From NCBI GenBank assembly GCA_038496445.1, contig JALMLS010000463.1, forward strand, positions 1 to 22,938: a DNA stretch of 22,938 nt, read 5' to 3'. This DNA comes from Trichosphaerium sp. ATCC 40318 (lineage: Eukaryota > Discosea > Flabellinia > Trichosidae). Of the stretch, positions 11,160-19,877 are shown piece after piece. Every line of letters begins with the position of its first letter. Position 1 is the stretch's first letter. The notes below the pieces were generated by a model, which did no database searches, was not told the origin of the DNA, and saw only the letters and a program-made list of their open reading frames with translations. Both the position numbers and the translations under genes were made by a program.

Positions 11160-11965
11160 AACCCAACTTAATATCCACAACTTAACGACTACTTCAGAAA
11201 AATGCTTGAAACCCATAATCGCCTTTAAAAAGTGGTTTAATAGAGCTATTAGGCCATAATATCCTTAAACTACTCCAAATACATATTTTCTGTCGTTTTT
11301 GCCTAAAAATGGTGAGCTGAACCCCAAACCATCATGAAACCATGCATTGTACCTAAATATACCTAATGCTACATTTTCTGAGCAGTTCGTACAGTCAGAC
11401 CAAAGTTATGCAATAAAACAACAAAATTCAGCAAAAAGCTACATTTTGCACTTTATTAAGTTTTCTCCTCTACTTTTTAAGTAAATGCCCTAATAACCTT
11501 AAAACACCCTCATCTATTAATAATACATGTTTTTGTACCTTACGATTACAAGTTGCCATTTAATTGCAGTAATTTTTTTTTGGATTTTTTGATCGCCAAA
11601 TCCAAACAAAATTTGATGGCCAAATTTTTTTTTTGATTGCAAGTGTATACTGATGGTTGTGGTTTTGGCACACATGTGATATATGTGTACACATACATTG
11701 TATGGAAAAAGAGGAGTATATTCTGTATCCAATTTTTCATATTATTTAATTGTACTCTACCCGTACAGATCCCGTACCTAACCCGTACGGGTAGAGTACA
11801 GGTCAACAATACGGAACCCGTACGGATTAAGTACGGGTCAAAAGTACGGGTTCCGTACGGGTTTAGTACGGGTCAAAAGTACGGAACCCGTACGGGTTAA
11901 GTACGGGTCAAAAGTACGGGTTCCATACGGGTTTAGTACAGGTCAAAATCCCAATTCCAGTACTG
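11160..11965 (+). mobile_element. GTACGGG-family element, 3' part with core and intact array
   Basis: Contains a copy of the shared core (about 11210-11380, sense orientation), an AT-rich spacer, then an array of GTAC boxes (about 11757-11957) spaced 7, 7 and 9, with spacers such as GGGTTCC, GGGTTTA and GGGTCAAAA. It ends in ATCCCAATTCCAGTACTG at 11965, the inverted form of the CAGTACTGGAATTGGGAT terminus, followed by GA. The left terminus was not found. A decayed relative of 11690-11965 lies at 15163-15345. Confidence 0.65.
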
Positions 11966-12110
11966 GATTTTGACCTGTACTAAACATGTACTTTTGACCT
12001 GTACTTAACCCATACAGATTCCATACTTTTGACACAGATTAAACCCATATGCAACCTGTATTTTCGACCTGTAGGGATCTGTACTTTTTGATCCATACTC
12101 TACCTGTACA
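11757..12110. repeat. 35-bp-period GTAC-box array (GTACGGG type), two head-to-head halves
   Basis: GTAC boxes recur at 11, 11 and 13 bp. In 11757-11957 the boxes are mostly intact and followed by GGG. In 11966-12110 the same pattern runs in the other orientation and is more decayed (GTAC to GTAT or ATAC). The halves meet at the palindrome CAGTACTG (11958-11965). Open frames across it are by-products of the period. Confidence 0.85.
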
Positions 12111-12131
12111 CAGTAGTGAAATCGGGATTTT

Positions 12132-12315
12132 GACATGTACAATATACGTACGTGGCACGTACTTTTGACACGTACAATATACGTACGTGGCACGTACTTT
12201 TCACACGTACAATATACGTACATGGCACGTACTTTTTCACACGTACAATATACGTACGTGCCACATACTTTTCACACGTACAATATACGTACGTGGCATG
12301 TACGTGTTACGTACG
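12132..12315. repeat. Left subterminal array, about five 35-bp units
   Basis: Each unit is GTAC-AATATAC-GTAC-GTGGCAC-GTAC-TTTTSACAC, three boxes with 7-, 7- and 9-base spacers. Units start near 12132, 12167, 12202, 12238 and 12273. The centre of the inner palindrome is G in most units and C in one. Confidence 0.95.
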
Positions 12316-12524
12316 TATTAAACAAAATAAGTAAAATTGTTTTACAAAAAGAACTGTATCAACAGTTTCTACTATGTACATCATAATAAACCATACTATT
12401 GAGAAATTGTATTTTATTTAACCATTAATTTGGAATGGTATGTTTGTAATGATTTTTCAAATATGTTTTGTTTCCATTGAATCAAGTACTACAGCTGTGT
12501 TTCTGATTATGTTATTTGCTGTAA

Positions 12525-12650
12525 CAGTACTGTAATCAAGATTTTGGCATATACAAAACCTGTATATGACACATACTTTTGCCTTGTACTTAATCCATAT
12601 GTGACACATACTTTTGACATGTACCTAACCTGCATGCGGTACGTACTTAC
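12525..12650 (+). mobile_element. Inner CAGTACTG terminus with decayed GTAC-box array
   Basis: Begins CAGTACTGTAATCAAG and continues GATTTTGGCATATAC, preceded by AA. The boxes GTAT, ATAC, GTAC, ATAT, ATAC, GTAC, GCAT, GTAC follow with spacers of 7, 9, 7, 7, 9, 7 and 7 bases, so the spacing survives although most boxes are mutated. It breaks off where LINE sequence starts. Confidence 0.65.
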
Positions 12651-13145
12651 TCAAAGGTATGTTAAAGTATCTGACATTGTCAAACACAACCCAACCCAAA
12701 CTTACTGATATAAAATGGCCTCTTACACTAAAAATTATGTTGATAACAGTTGAAAGGTTCACAAAATGCGAAACTCTGTTAGTTTTTTAAGGAGAATCAA
12801 CAAACCACATGATATTTTGGAGATTTCTACCAAAATTACTTTCTGCCAGACACACAAATAGCCAGTGTATCCTTTACAATGTCATTGTCTTTTTTTTGAA
12901 TGAAATTATGCCAAAGCTATTGGAAGTATGCTTGTCAAACATATCTCACCAAATCTAAATGGATGCTTTGACTATACTTTGAAATATTCATCTAACAAAG
13001 AAAAAGATATAAAGAACAGTTTTGTTATGCATTGTATTTGGAAGTGTAGGAATTCTCTTTTTTTTGACAATGAAATACCACCCCACAAAAAGACATGTTT
13101 TGGCACCAACAAAACAGTCTTATTACACTCAATATAGATAACTCT
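12651..13145 (+). pseudogene. LINE C-terminal fragment, plus strand
   Basis: Plus strand. It starts QRYVKVSDIVKHN, homologous to the minus-strand LINE at 6330-6370, and continues through a decayed His/Cys region to NSFVMHCIWKCRNSLFFDN. H..W..RN is typical of the last domain of plant/fungal L1-type LINE ORF2. Stops and frameshifts are frequent. It serves as an ungapped reference for the insertion point of the 6031-6236 element. Confidence 0.7.
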
Positions 13146-13439
13146 CAATGTGTATCATTGTTAGATGAAAAAAAATTTACACAGATAGAAATTATGGGAA
13201 AGCTTTAAGCTAAATGGCCAACTTTATTTTTTTGAACTATGAAAAACAACTTGTAAAAAAATGCATGCATGGCCTGTATGTGTGGCATGTACTTTCAAAC
13301 TGTATCTAATTTGTATGTGGAATGTACTTTTAACATGTACATAAAAAAAGGTAAAAAAAAATTTGCCCAAAAAATCTGGCATTTGGTAGCCAAAAAATTC
13401 AAAAAAAAATCTCAAAAAATAACAGACAGCTTGTAGTCG

Positions 13440-13795
13440 CAAGGTACGAAACCATGTATTATTAATAGGAGAGGGTGTTTTAGGATTATTAGGGCATTTA
13501 CTTAAAAACTAGAGGAGAAAACTTAATAAAGTGCAAAATGTAGCTTTTTGCTGTGTTTTGTTGTTTTATTGCATAACTTTGGTCTCTCTGTACAAACCAC
13601 TCAGAAAATGTAGCATTAGGTATAATTAGGTACAATGCATGGTTTCATGGTGGTTTGGGGTTTGGTGCACCATTTTTAAGCAAAAACGACAGAAAATATG
13701 TATTTGGAGTAGTTTAAGGATATTATGGCTTAATAGCTCTATTAAACCACTTTTTAAAGACGATTATGGGTTTCAAGCATTTTTCTGAATAGTCA
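13440..13795 (-). repeat. Shared non-coding core, copy inside the 2.2-kb element
   Basis: Reverse complement of about 11165-11520, and related over about 13605-13775 to the cores of the elements at 7510-8538 and 9515-10534. Conserved words include CCATAATATCCTTAAACTA and AACCATGCAT. No reading frame is preserved between copies. Confidence 0.8.
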
Positions 13796-13878
13796 TTAAG
13801 TTGTGGTGGTTAAGTTGCAGTTGTAGGTCGGTAAGGCATGATGATAGAAATATCTCCAGAAACATGGTCGTTTAGTGG

Positions 13879-13941
13879 TAATGTATTGTAATGTATTGTA
13901 ATGTATTGTATGTAGTGTATTGTAATGTATTGTAATGTATA
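13879..13941. repeat. Short tandem repeat, 10-bp unit ATGTATTGTA
   Basis: Three perfect 10-bp units at 13881-13910, a disturbed unit, then two more. A simple microsatellite inside the 2.2-kb composite element. Confidence 0.9.
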
Positions 13942-14018
13942 AGTAGTTGTAATTACCAATAAACCAATCCATCGTTTTTAGTATTTTTTGTTCAAAACGA
14001 GGCAAAATTCCAACTTTT

Positions 14019-14295
14019 GACACGTACAATATACGTACGTGCCACGTACTTTTCACACGTACAATATACGTACGTGGCACGTACTTTTCGCACGTACAAT
14101 ATACGTACGTGGCACGTACTTTTCACACGTACAATATACGTACGTGGCACGTACTTTTCACACGTACAATATACGTACGTGCCACGTACTTTTCACACGG
14201 ATGAAATACGTACGTGGCACGTATTTTGACACGTACAATATACGTACGTGCCACGTACTTTTTCACACGTACAATATACGTACTTCACACGTACT
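14019..14295. repeat. Right subterminal array, about eight 35-bp units
   Basis: Same unit and direction as the array at 12132-12315. Units start near 14019, 14054, 14089, 14124, 14159, 14194, 14228 and 14264. The odd palindrome GTACGTG-S-CACGTAC has centre C, G, G, G, C, G, C in the first seven units. The last unit is degenerate. Confidence 0.95.
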
Positions 14296-14311
14296 TCCGA
14301 TTTTACTACTG

Positions 14312-14335
14312 CATTATCTACTCCCGATTTTACTG
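14312..14335 (-). mobile_element. Residual terminus of the element that received the 2.2-kb insertion
   Basis: CATTATCTACTCCCG followed by ATTTTACTG is the reverse complement, with small deletions, of the left end of the 6031-6236 element. Together with 11966-12110 it forms one element copy split by the 12111-14311 insertion. Confidence 0.65.
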
Positions 14336-14375
14336 TTAGAAAAGTGGTGTCACCTAGCACTCACAACTGGTGAAA

Positions 14376-14745
14376 TAGGATTATGACTTTGTGTTTGTTG
14401 TCTTTCAAAAACTTTGACTCAGTTGCTCACAAGGCTATTCAATGCATGTTGGCTAATCTTCCAGCATAGTTTCACATTTAAGATTAAAAATGGAAACAAG
14501 CAAGGTGATTCTCTTTCTCCAACACTTTTTGTTCTCACTCTCAAGTCTTTGCTGTACCATATGCATGAGGTCAACCAACCCATCACATATACTTTTCATT
14601 TTTTACATAGTTTGCCACACATATTACTAAAATTAAGAAAGCTGCTAGAGTGTTGTTCAATCTCCATGCATCAACACAACACTCTTCATGTTGCTGCTAT
14701 AACCCTTTGTCTGCATGTGGGCTTGGCTTTTTGGACCTTGAAAGT
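14376..14745 (+). pseudogene. LINE reverse transcriptase fragment, plus strand
   Basis: Plus strand. One frame reads FDSVAHKAIQCMLANLP (the conserved D of the RT palm region). After a frameshift, another reads IKNGNKQGDSLSPTLFVL, the QGDxLSP block. It is decayed, differs from the RT at 6871-7509, and lacks the downstream catalytic block. It comes from a second LINE copy. Confidence 0.8.
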
Positions 14746-14748
14746 ACA

Positions 14749-15162
14749 AAAAAGGGCACTGAACCCAAACCACCATGAAACCATGCATTGTATCTAACAG
14801 TGGGCCATACTTTTTTTTTAAAGGATTCATACTAGTAGACCTGAGTTATTCACAAAAAATAGAAAAATCAAGAAATTGTTGGTTTTTGGGTATTTTTACA
14901 TTTTTTGCCTACTTTTAAAGCCATGCCGATACAAACATAACTACTGTTTACTTGTAGATACATGTTTTATTGTTAGTGATCAGCTTTGGGGTGAGATGGT
15001 TGAGTTTTGAGTTTGTCAATTTTTTTATTTTTGAATTTTTGACCAACTTTCTATTAAGGACAGGTCATGGATACAACACGCAAATGGCACGTTTTGGGCA
15101 TGTTTATTTTCCACGCAAATGGCACGTTTTAGGCATGCGTATTTTGTTTGATTCCACCACTG
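14749..15162 (+). mobile_element. CAGTGGTGG-family element, truncated copy 3
   Basis: Matches the right half of the element at 7510-8538 from the core onward in the same orientation, through the CACG-box array to the terminus GATTCCACCACTG, followed by TA. The left half is absent; the element begins at about core sequence AAGGGCACTGAACCC. Confidence 0.85.
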
Positions 15163-15345
15163 TACATTATATGAGAAAAAAAGGTATGTTGTGTATCCAA
15201 TAATTACAATTTGTACTTTACCTGTATGTAACCTGTATGGTTAAAGTATAAATCAATAGTATGAAACCCATACAAGTTAAGTATATGGGTCACATAAGTA
15301 CAGGTTCCATATGGAGTTAGTACAGGTCAAAATCTCAATTTCAAT
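15163..15345 (+). mobile_element. Decayed GTACGGG-family terminus
   Basis: Related to 11690-11965: GTATCCAAT, then boxes such as GTAT and ATAC with the family's 7/9 spacing, ending GGTCAAAATCTCAATTTCAA. The boxes are heavily mutated and the end is indistinct. Confidence 0.55.
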
Positions 15346-15547
15346 ATTGATAGAAACAACCCAGCAACTTTTAAAATTGGTCAAGCTTGAAGATATCAAT
15401 TTTAAGGCATGCCATAACCACCATAGCTACACTTTGGATACCACTCACCATTTTTTTACTAAGCAACACATACACTTTGACCACATTGGCCAATGACTGA
15501 TGACAACCATAGAACAATGCCAATCTATTCTTCACTGATAAAAGTAC
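15346..15547. other. AT-rich segment, no gene seen
   Basis: About 200 bp between element debris and the inner edge of the right repeat arm. A minus-strand frame of about 70 codons crosses into the repeat, but I do not recognise it and it overlaps no known domain. Confidence 0.35.
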
Positions 15548-15900
15548 AAAATTGTGTCTATGCATATGTTCAGACCTGAACAACGATTACAACATTGTTG
15601 GTAGACTTAATCAAAACCATTAAAATATAAAAACAAAATGTAAAAAGATGGTTGGACAAGCCGGGCTTCGATCCCGGTACCTCGCCCATGCTAAGGGCGT
15701 GTGATACCAATTACACCACTCGCCCAATTGATATATGTAACATTTTGAATATTGGGGTACCAATAAACTACAATATACAACGTATTTATATGATTTACAA
15801 TGTTATATGTCTGTTACTCCCTCTGCGTCATTCAACAAATCATTTACAATGTTGTTGATGTCTGTAAATGTTTGCTTGTTCTGTTTGTTTGTTTTGGGTG
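15548..15900 (-). repeat. Right arm of 353-bp inverted repeat
   Basis: Partner of 4976-5328 in opposite orientation. This is the parental locus, because the arm's outer edge lies inside the last exon of the intact AVL9-like gene. It holds that gene's 3' end and a tRNA-Ala gene. Confidence 0.95.
15653..15725 (-). tRNA. tRNA-Ala (anticodon AGC), right copy
   Basis: Identical to the copy at 5151-5223: same cloverleaf, G3:U70 pair, loop TTAGCAT and no intron. A T5 terminator follows at 15642-15646. It lies 77 bp downstream of the stop codon of the AVL9-like gene, on the same strand. Confidence 0.97.
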
Positions 15901-18900
15901 CAACAACAGGTGACGTTGTTTGCAGTTTGGCAAGCAAGTCTGCAGTCTTTCAATTGAAATTAGCACTAACGAACCATACCGTTTTTACATACCTCTGTAG
16001 TGGCTTTAGTATTGTCATAGCACAGTGTGACTACACTGTCCAATAAGTCCCATATTTCCTATTGTACACACAGTCAGACAAAGGTATATTGGAAGACACC
16101 AACGGTACCTGATTAGGACATCTACTGTTTATATCCTCTTGTATCCAGTCATGTAAACCCTTTAAAGGTTCCAACACAACAGTAATGTGTGTTTTGGGCG
16201 GATATAAGCAGGAATCACTGGTGAGTATTTCTTTGATTGTGCCAAGACATGGCACACATACTGTATTGACAATTTCTTGTCTATAATATCGTTTGATTAC
16301 TGGTACCAGGTAAGAAACACCGTTCAAGTCAGCAAAGCACTGGGCAGTTTCTTGATGTTGTGCACATATGTGGAGGAAGCGTACAATGTAATACCTGAAA
16401 AACAAATTTCAGAAAAACCAGTACCAATAACAACGTACAAGAATAACGGCCGTGCGCTAGCTTCCTCTATTCTAGCTAGCGTCTTTTCAATTACCTTGTT
16501 GCCTAATAAACTCTTTCTCCCAATACAAACATCAGCAATCAATGCAATAGCCTACAATACACAGTAAACAAATTGACAACAATGTAAAGAAATGGTTGTA
16601 CTTGAAAGCAAGTGCGACTGAGCGCATCTTCTGGCCCAGCTTCTTGAATACTAGCCAACAAGGTCTGAACACCTCCGCCACCAACGACCTCTAATACTAT
16701 TCGATTGTCTGTCTTCATGGCTAGTGCAACAAAGGTCAGATTTGCAAATCAAAAAAAAACAACAATACGGAAGCGTACATCCTAGTAAGCTGTCTGCGAC
16801 TTCATTTCGCGATCCGTCACTTTTGCGCAGGGCCTATTGCGCCAGCGTCAATGTAATTGCCAATAATTGCAAGAATTACGCACGCCAAGTAGTTTCGATG
16901 TAGCCTCACTGACAGGAAGACAATTCAAAGGATCGCCTATGGCATCAAATATCATGTACAAATTCCCCTCGAAATCGTAATCGAGAGTACTCCGCTTTAC
17001 AAACCCACGCAGCTCATCTAGCCTCTGAACTGCGCACTGTCCCATAGATACCATCTAAAGCTCATGGTTGAGTATCTATCTACAACAAAAGGCACACTAT
17101 ATCAAAAAGGCGGGTTCGTACCTCCAATAAGGCTGAAGCAGCATGGCGCTTCAGATTCAAACCAGACTCAGACAATAATATATCTGTCAATGTGTTTTGC
17201 AAGTTGTTTTCACGCATCGCATAAAATCCACAATACGACGTTGCAAATTTTGTCAAAGTTTGCGCAGCTGCCTGTCTCACGTTGGGCATGTGGTCCTATA
17301 ACCACACCTGTTAGGAAAAGCATGGCTCTAGTCGATAAAAAAACCCAAAGAGAATACGAGTTCAAACGTACGTCTAGGAGCTTGCTGACTTGTGGTACAA
17401 CACTACCAGCAATAATATGAAACATGCCGTTTGTGCTATCTACCAACTGGCCTAGTATCTCGCAAGAATACTTGCGCACACCTGAGCCTTGGTTTCCCAG
17501 CATGTGACAAATGGTAACCACAACGCCCTGCTCTACAAGCTAGAAAATAAGTTAGAAGGGGAAAAAAGCGTCGAGTGTGCGTGTGGGTATCGTACCTCAT
17601 CAGCCGTTTCTAAATCTTTCAAGGCACGCTGTATATCCAACATACAGGTGAGTACCTGCATTTTACTTAATTTCATTTCAGGGTTCTGTGATAGGGTGCC
17701 AAGCATGCCTAGCGCTTTAGTGGCCTTTGCTTGATCTGGAGCAGTCTGTTGCTTGCCTCTTCTCTCTTGCCATCTTTTGAGGCGAACATGAGCACACAAT
17801 TACACAAAGAGCGCGGTTGTATAAGGATACGTACTTGGCGTATAGAGGCCCTCCTCTAAATACGGTGGCCAATTGCTTGTGCAACATGTCATCAAATTCT
17901 AGTGATTCCACGCCGGACAAAAATCTACGCGTATACGTAACAAACTGTTGTCTCACCCTGCACCAATAGAAACAACATGTTAACCAACAAAATAGATACC
18001 AAACCAAAATGCAAGCGAGAGATACGCACCATTCCTCCTTTTTATCGGATGTTTTCCAATCTCTCTCTTCCAGGCACTTTATGATGTTCGTAATGAACTT
18101 TTTGGCTTGACTGCTTAATGTCTTTTCTCCCTTTACAATAATACCTGTATTGAATGATGCACAAGTGTCGTACCACTGTGGTTTTGATTCGAAAAGTAAG
18201 TTTGTGGTGGACGAGATTGTTCCTGGTATAAGCATGATCTCAGCGCTTGTCAATGCAACATACGGTCTAATTTTGTCTCCAACACCTATTGCAACAACAA
18301 CAGTTAACTATTACTCGAGTGCAATGCTTGGACAGTACCTTGCAGAGGATGCACAAATAACGGACAAGCTATCGCCATCGCACATATTGCAGCCGCAGGT
18401 GCACCAACGAAAAGGATTCTTTAAGACAACAATTAGAATTCCTTTCTTACAAAAGTACTGACGAAATAAAATTACCTGTAACCCAATAACACTGAATACC
18501 ACAGGTGCATTGTATCAGGACCGAATTGTGTAATAATACTAACTAATGACGCGCCGGGGTATACATTCACCTCCAATGTTGGTACATCCACTTTGAATTG
18601 CTGCTCTCGAAATGTGACGGTAGTTTTGCCGGATATCCAGCCTGAGTTGAGGCTATCGTAGACCTCTTGCAGGATATTGGGATCAGGATTGTCCTGGGCA
18701 CGTGTCAACACCAATAATGGTTAAATGACAAACACATCATATGCGTACAATGTATTGTTTTACAGCCTCGCGACCAATAGGGCCAAACACATCAAAATAG
18801 GGTTCGCGTCCAAATATAACTATGAAAATAAAAATGAGTGTGCACAATGACACTTTGACTGATGCATACCAAGACTCTTTTGGATAGCACCACGCTTCAC

Positions 18901-19419
18901 TGTTGCGTCCGATTTGTTTCTAAAGAGCGCTATACCATACAGCGCTGGTTTGCCTTGTGGATTGTTTTGGGGCGGCAAGAATAGCATTGTTCCATCTTCT
19001 TTCAGTAAGTGGCCCTAACAGTACAACCCGTCAGCGTTTCACTACCATTGATCCGCGAATAAATGGCCTGACACAGCGAAAACACAAAATAATGGGAAAA
19101 TCAACTTGGTTGCGCGTAGAGGAAACACTGTACCCTATCTGGAAGACAAAGATCGGCTATATAATTAATGGAGTAACCAAGGAAGTCGAACTACAGCAAA
19201 TACCGTCAAAAAGGCTGTAAGATACTGTGTTAACGGTATAGGAACATTACGTACGTTGTCAGGGTAGCTGCTAGATATTGTATTGCCTTCATTAATGTCG
19301 AACTCTAATTTTGTCACAACAACCCTCTTTTAATTACCCAAAGTGCGCGTACCTGCTACTGCCACCGCAGCAACCAATTTGCGAGGTGATCCGTCTAAAC
19401 GCTCCTGTTCTTCACTCAT
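15803..19419 (-). CDS. AVL9-type DENN protein fused to armadillo/HEAT-like repeats, 19 exons
   Basis: Hand-spliced exons: 19353-19419, 19255-19304, 19134-19190, 18870-19014, 18749-18819, 18476-18693, 18339-18418, 18030-18285, 17835-17957, 17596-17773, 17372-17539, 17122-17295, 16884-17054, 16779-16833, 16602-16720, 16439-16551, 16109-16394, 15993-16058, 15803-15946. They join in frame to about 846 residues. Residues about 15-350 are a tripartite DENN module: VAVAEFDINEGNTISSSYP and ALYGIALFR (uDENN), VLLGYRILFVGAPAA (cDENN), then SSTTNLLFE and EEWVRQQFVTY (dDENN). The order and wording fit the AVL9 family. DENN proteins act on Rab-type GTPases in membrane traffic; AVL9 acts in late secretion. 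Residues about 370-800 are helical ARM/HEAT-like repeats (VRKYSCEILGQLVD, VRQAAAQTLTKFA). The C-terminus is polar. Every junction is GT-AG and phase-consistent. The DENN call is firm and the ARM call is good. Confidence 0.85.
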
Positions 19420-19877
19420 GCATGCTCCTGTTCGATTTGCCAATATTACGCTTGGGTAACAGTTTATACTGCGATGAAAACTCAAATTGCTACACCACAA
19501 ATTAAAACTCACTTAACTGCCTGCTCTTCCTTGATAAACCAACCTCGCGTTACAACGAGTAAACACTATCACCCCACACCTGTATCCGGAAAGATACCAA
19601 CCAAAAATGCACGTTACCCACCACAAACAAGTTACGCACCCCTCCTCTGGATCGCGCCTACGTGTGACTGGTTCAATGAGCGATCTAAACCGCCCAACGA
19701 ACAACAGAGGCACAGAAAAAAAACTCACCAAAACCACACGACGGGTACGCAAAAAGCTATCCATTACGCGATTGTTCGTATCCGTTTAGCTAAACGAATT
19801 TGGTGTAGGATAGAATTGCGAGTACGCACCGCCAATCAATAAGACAGAAACCTATTCTACAAACAAGAGCCTGCGCG
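19420..19877. promoter_or_regulatory. Divergent intergenic region (AVL9-like gene / kinase)
   Basis: About 458 bp between two start codons facing apart, so it must hold both promoters and 5' UTRs. I see no clear TATA box or other named motif. Open frames across it are unsupported. Confidence 0.45.

Larger units (their letters stand above)
12111..14311 (+). mobile_element. CAGTAGTG-family composite DNA element (about 2.2 kb)
   Basis: Left end CAGTAGTGAAATCGGGAT, right end TTCCGATTTTACTACTG. Both ends carry arrays of the same GTAC-box type. The element is inserted into the inner end of another element: the left flank ends TACCTGTACA and the right flank begins CATTATCTACTCCCG. Removing it with one CA restores a terminus matching the reverse complement of about 6031-6070. 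Inside are a second CAGTACTG terminus with a decayed array (12525-12650), a LINE 3' fragment (12651-13145), a core copy in reverse (about 13440-13795) and a short tandem repeat. No transposase gene is seen. Confidence 0.75.

Noticed and set aside
11757-11957. Interstitial telomere repeat because of GGGTTTA words
   Set aside because: The word occurs once per 35-bp unit as one spacer and is not tandem by itself.
12132-14295. CRISPR-like array
   Set aside because: Units are contiguous 35-bp tandem repeats without unique spacers, in a eukaryotic context with no cas genes.
11637-14386. Open frames such as those full of YNIRTWHV or GTRTGRVQ repeats
   Set aside because: They follow from the 35-bp repeat having few stop codons. 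They are open on both strands, match no domain and have no start or splice context.
15371-15583. Minus-strand frame of about 70 codons as a gene
   Set aside because: It runs across the edge of the inverted repeat, has no recognisable domain and is not kept in the other arm.
4976-15900. Large virus-like or Maverick-type element bounded by inverted repeats
   Set aside because: No polymerase B, integrase, capsid or packaging genes inside. The arms are a host-gene tail plus tRNA, not element termini.
19474-19842. Plus-strand frame of about 122 codons between the divergent genes
   Set aside because: No domain or splice context, and it occupies the region that must hold both promoters; it is probably chance.
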